Origin: Fusibacter tunisiensis | GTDB lineage: Bacteria; Bacillota; Clostridia; Peptostreptococcales; Acidaminobacteraceae | DNA length: 64,000 nt | NCBI RefSeq assembly: GCF_016908355.1 | Contig: NZ_JAFBDT010000001.1 | Span: 1 to 64,000 of the forward strand | Reading direction: 5' to 3' | Shown: one piece after another, positions 61,639-64,000 of the stretch | Numbering within the stretch: position 1 is the first letter of the stretch | Layout: every line of letters starts with the position of its first letter | Translations under genes and position numbers: made by a program | Notes under the pieces: generated by a model | What the model was told of the DNA's origin: nothing | Seen by the model: only the letters and a program-made list of their open reading frames with translations | Databases searched by the model: none

Positions 61639-61668
61639 AAAGGCAATGGCTCAGCTATTGCCTTTTTT
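61639..61668 (+). terminator. terminator between rpmF and plsX
   Basis: Eight-pair stem AAGGCAAT / ATTGCCTT with a 9-base apical region, followed by TTTTTTG. Since no clear promoter follows, plsX may depend on partial read-through. Confidence 0.75.
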
Positions 61669-61714
61669 GTTTTTTTTGCGTATGATTGAAGTAACTTTAA
61701 TAAGAGGTGGATTC

Positions 61715-62719
61715 ATGAAAATTGGTTTAGATGTAATGGGTGGCGACAATGCGCCAATGGAAACTGTAAAGGGTGCTGTTGAAGCACTTGAAATCATGGA
61801 AGGTACGATGGTTCTTTATGGGGATTCAAATGTCGTTGAAAAAGAACTGTTAAAGTATAAAGTGGACTTAAATCGAATTGAACTGGTTCATACTTCAGAA
61901 GTTATTATGAATGAGGACAAGCCGGTTAAAGCAATTAAAGAAAAATCGGATGCGTCTATGGTTGTAGGACTTAAAGCCCTTCGAAAAGGAGAAATAGATG
62001 CTTTTGTTTCTGCAGGCAATACGGGTGCGCTACTTGCTGGAGGGTTGTTCAAAGTTGGTCGAATTAAAGGCATAGACAGACCAGCGATATGTTCAGTTTA
62101 TCCAACAATGGTGGGAACTTCTGTGCTGGTAGATGCAGGTGCAAACGCAGAGTGTAAAGTTCGAAATTTAGTAGAATTTGCGCAGATGGGAAGCGTTTAT
62201 GCTGAAAAAATACTGGGTATTTCAAACCCAAAAGTTGGTCTGGCCAATATTGGTGCAGAAGAAACAAAAGGGACGCCTCTATACATTGAAACACATAGTC
62301 AACTTAAAAATGAGGCTTTAAATTTTGTTGGAAATGTGGAAGGCAGGGATATTCCCAGTGGTTGTGTGGATGTAATTGTAGCCGATGGGTTTACTGGAAA
62401 TATTATATTGAAGTTGACTGAAGGTGTCGCAATTCAATTGGTTAAGGGCCTTAAAACTGAAATTATGAAAAATACCATTGGCAAAATAGGTGGTCTTTTA
62501 CTTAAAGGGAATTTAGGTGCTTTTAAGAAGCGGCTTGATTATACTGAGTATGGTGGCGCACCTCTACTTGGAATCAATGGATTAATTGTGAAAGCACATG
62601 GCTCTTCTAATTCTAAGGCTTTTAAGAATGCCATTAAATATGCGGCAATAGGTGTTGAACAGGATCTGGTAGGTGGTATTCGCGAGAAGTTGCAAGTAAA
62701 TCCTGAAGAAGACGTTTAA
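61715..62719 (+). CDS. plsX: phosphate acyltransferase PlsX
   Basis: PlsX makes acyl-phosphate from acyl-ACP, feeding PlsY in phospholipid synthesis. It starts MKIGLDVMGGDNAPMETVKG, typical of the family, with FVSAGNTGALLAGGLF (about 95-110), DAGANAECKVRNLVEFAQMG (about 143-162) and DGFTGNIILKLTEG (about 225-238). ATG at 61715 with AAGAGGTGG upstream gives 334 residues; the longer frame runs back through rpmF and its terminator. fapR before it and fabD-fabG-acpP after it are absent. Confidence 0.96.
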   Translation: MKIGLDVMGGDNAPMETVKGAVEALEIMEGTMVLYGDSNVVEKELLKYKVDLNRIELVHTSEVIMNEDKPVKAIKEKSDASMVVGLKALRKGEIDAFVSAGNTGALLAGGLFKVGRIKGIDRPAICSVYPTMVGTSVLVDAGANAECKVRNLVEFAQMGSVYAEKILGISNPKVGLANIGAEETKGTPLYIETHSQLKNEALNFVGNVEGRDIPSGCVDVIVADGFTGNIILKLTEGVAIQLVKGLKTEIMKNTIGKIGGLLLKGNLGAFKKRLDYTEYGGAPLLGINGLIVKAHGSSNSKAFKNAIKYAAIGVEQDLVGGIREKLQVNPEEDV

Positions 62720-62746
62720 GACCTGTATTTACAGGTCTTAATTTTT
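62717..62746 (+). terminator. terminator after plsX
   Basis: Stem TAAGACCTG / CAGGTCTTA around TATTTA, followed by ATTTTT. The stem overlaps the plsX stop codon. Confidence 0.8.
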
Positions 62747-62870
62747 GCAACTGGTAATTGTTTTTTAAGGTATAAAATTATAAAATATAGAGTGCAAGGT
62801 TGTTTAAATATGTTATTACAGATTGAAATGATATATTTAAAGATCCTTACAGGTTAAGGAGGTGAGTACG

Positions 62871-63560
62871 ATGGACAAAATTGAACAGGTATTGGGGTAT
62901 TCTTTTAAGGATAAGTCTTATTTGAAATGGGCTTTAACGCATAGCTCTTATGCCAACGAGCACAAAAAAAGTGACATGAAAAACAATGAGCGTCTAGAAT
63001 TTTTGGGTGATTCTGTTTTGGGCTTGATTATAAGTGAGTATCTGTACACCCACTATCTGAAACAGGAAGAAGGTCAACTTACAAAGATGCGTGCAAAAAT
63101 TGTGTGTGAAGCATCTTTGGGAGAGGCGGCTAGAAACTTAGGGCTTGGCGAGGTTATGTTGTTTGGTAGAGGCGAGGAACTTACAGGAGGGCGTGATAGG
63201 ACCAGTATCTTATCAGATGCGTTTGAAGCCATTGTAGCAGCATTGTATTTAGATGGCGGTATAGAAGCCGCTCAAGTTTTTGTCCTGAGAGAATTAAGAG
63301 AAACAATTGAAAGTGCAGCTGTCGGGAAACTGTTTATGGACTATAAGACCAAACTCCAAGAAGTGATTCAAGTAAAAAAAGGAAATCGTATTCGGTATGA
63401 AATTTTTAAAGAGGAAGGACCTGACCACGCAAAATTATTTTATACACATGTGATATTAAATGACGATGTTATTGGAACTGGATCAGGGCGAAGCAAAAAA
63501 GAGTCGGAACAGGAAGCGGCCAAGGAAGGATTGAAAAGGTTGGGAAAAAATGGGCGTTAA
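62871..63560 (+). CDS. rnc: ribonuclease III
   Basis: Cuts double-stranded RNA, including rRNA precursors. The signature NERLEFLGDSVLG (about 41-53) and the second acidic site SDAFEAIVAALYLDGG (about 112-127) form the active centre; a double-stranded-RNA-binding domain fills about 155-225 (MDYKTKLQEVIQ ... GSGRSKKESEQEAAKEGL). ATG at 62871 lies eight bases after AAGGAGG; an in-frame GTG at 62862 overlaps that site. It is 229 residues. It overlaps the next gene by 11 bases. Confidence 0.97.
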   Translation: MDKIEQVLGYSFKDKSYLKWALTHSSYANEHKKSDMKNNERLEFLGDSVLGLIISEYLYTHYLKQEEGQLTKMRAKIVCEASLGEAARNLGLGEVMLFGRGEELTGGRDRTSILSDAFEAIVAALYLDGGIEAAQVFVLRELRETIESAAVGKLFMDYKTKLQEVIQVKKGNRIRYEIFKEEGPDHAKLFYTHVILNDDVIGTGSGRSKKESEQEAAKEGLKRLGKNGR

Positions 63561-64000
63561 ACAGTCAATTGTATCCATTTTCATATCGCATTATGGGTGT
63601 GGACATGCTTGCATTTTTTGTAACCAAAGAAAAATTACAGGTGTTGTTGAAATTCCAAAGGCAAATGCGTTGAAGGTTGAAATTGATCAGCAGTTGGAAA
63701 CCATTAAGTCTGACATCATTGAAATTGCATTTTTCGGCGGTAGTTTTACCGGTATTCCTGTAAAACAACAAATTGAATATCTGGAAATTGCACGCGACTA
63801 TAAGGTGCGTGGGAAATGTCACCGAATCCGGTTGTCTACACGACCGGATTATATTTCGCCCGAGATTGTCGAGCGATTGATGCAGTATCAAGTTGATTTG
63901 GTAGAACTAGGCTGTCAATCCTTTTCGAATGCTGTTTTGGCTGCGTCAAAAAGAGGCCATGATAAAAATGCAATTTATACTGCAATTGATATTTTGAAGC
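63550..64000 (+). CDS. radical SAM protein (Elp3-like), cut by window end
   Basis: The first 150 residues of a radical SAM protein; the 3' part is outside the window. The cluster motif is C17-x3-C21-x2-C24 in HYGCGHACIFCNQRK, close to the N-terminus, followed by IAFFGGSFTGIP (near 58-69, SAM-binding GGSFT) and RLSTRPDYISPEIVERL, all as in the Elp3/YhcC-like group. ATG at 63550 overlaps rnc by 11 bases. In Clostridia such a gene often lies between rnc and smc, so smc may follow. Confidence 0.88.
   Translation, partial: MGVKQSIVSIFISHYGCGHACIFCNQRKITGVVEIPKANALKVEIDQQLETIKSDIIEIAFFGGSFTGIPVKQQIEYLEIARDYKVRGKCHRIRLSTRPDYISPEIVERLMQYQVDLVELGCQSFSNAVLAASKRGHDKNAIYTAIDILK

Overview
This window is a gene-dense stretch of a low-GC Gram-positive (Firmicutes, class Clostridia-like) chromosome. 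The evidence is the gene order: a division and cell-wall (dcw) cluster, then the sepF-yggT-ylmH-divIVA-ileS block, then the yicC-gmk-rpoZ-coaBC-priA-def-fmt-rsmB-stp-prkC-rsgA-rpe-thiN block, then ackA-yceD-rpmF-plsX-rnc. Other Gram-positive signs are strong AGGAGG ribosome sites, TTG and GTG starts, PASTA proteins, a T-box leader, RqcH, and both DivIVA and SepF with no ftsA. An anaerobic fermenter is inferred from ackA, a KamA-family radical SAM enzyme, an acetoacetyl-CoA reductase/(R)-enoyl-CoA hydratase pair and several other radical SAM proteins. I cannot name the genus with confidence. No rRNA, tRNA, IS element, prophage or CRISPR array was found.

Layout. 1-0.9 kb: lgt. 0.9-13.5 kb: dcw cluster (mraZ, rsmH, ftsL, spoVD/ftsI-type PBP, mraY, murD, ftsW/spoVE, murG, divIB, two DUF881 genes, sbp, ftsZ), headed by a promoter and a triple 10-bp-phased MraZ operator. 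murE, murF, murB/murA and ftsA are not in it, and spoIIGA-sigE-sigG do not follow ftsZ. 13.5-22.7 kb: nrdR, pgeF/ylmD, a PDZ-radical SAM-DUF512 protein, der, gpsA, a HlyD-like protein, yggS, sepF, yggT, ylmH, divIVA. 22.7-26.1 kb: an isoleucine T-box leader controlling a type 2-like ileS. 26.2-28.9 kb: an M20 dipeptidase and a PIN-PhoH ATPase.

28.9-36.7 kb is the most accessory-like part, with genes on both strands. It holds a near-perfect tandem duplication of an 86-bp structured hairpin, an orphan 108-residue gene, a two-gene phaB/phaJ-like operon behind a good match to a sigma-54 promoter, a split ThrE exporter, rluD, pyrR, a DUF308 membrane protein behind a palindromic operator, an unrecognised exported protein, and rqcH.

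36.8-58.3 kb is conserved housekeeping on the plus strand: nucleotide and coenzyme A synthesis, translation start and maturation, the Stp/PrkC signalling pair, ribosome assembly (rsgA, rsmB, rsmD), fatty acid kinase, recG and coaD. 58.3-64 kb: tmcAL on the minus strand, then ackA, yceD, rpmF, plsX, rnc and a radical SAM gene cut by the window end.

Start codons were chosen from ribosome-binding-site spacing and family N-termini, so many genes here are a few codons shorter than their longest open frame. The best candidates for a second look are the duplicated 86-bp hairpin (28941-29130), the sigma-54-type promoter in front of the phaB/phaJ-like pair (29502-29517), the MraZ operator (979-1004) and the palindromic operator at 34217-34231. 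I did not find a clearly new multi-gene system.
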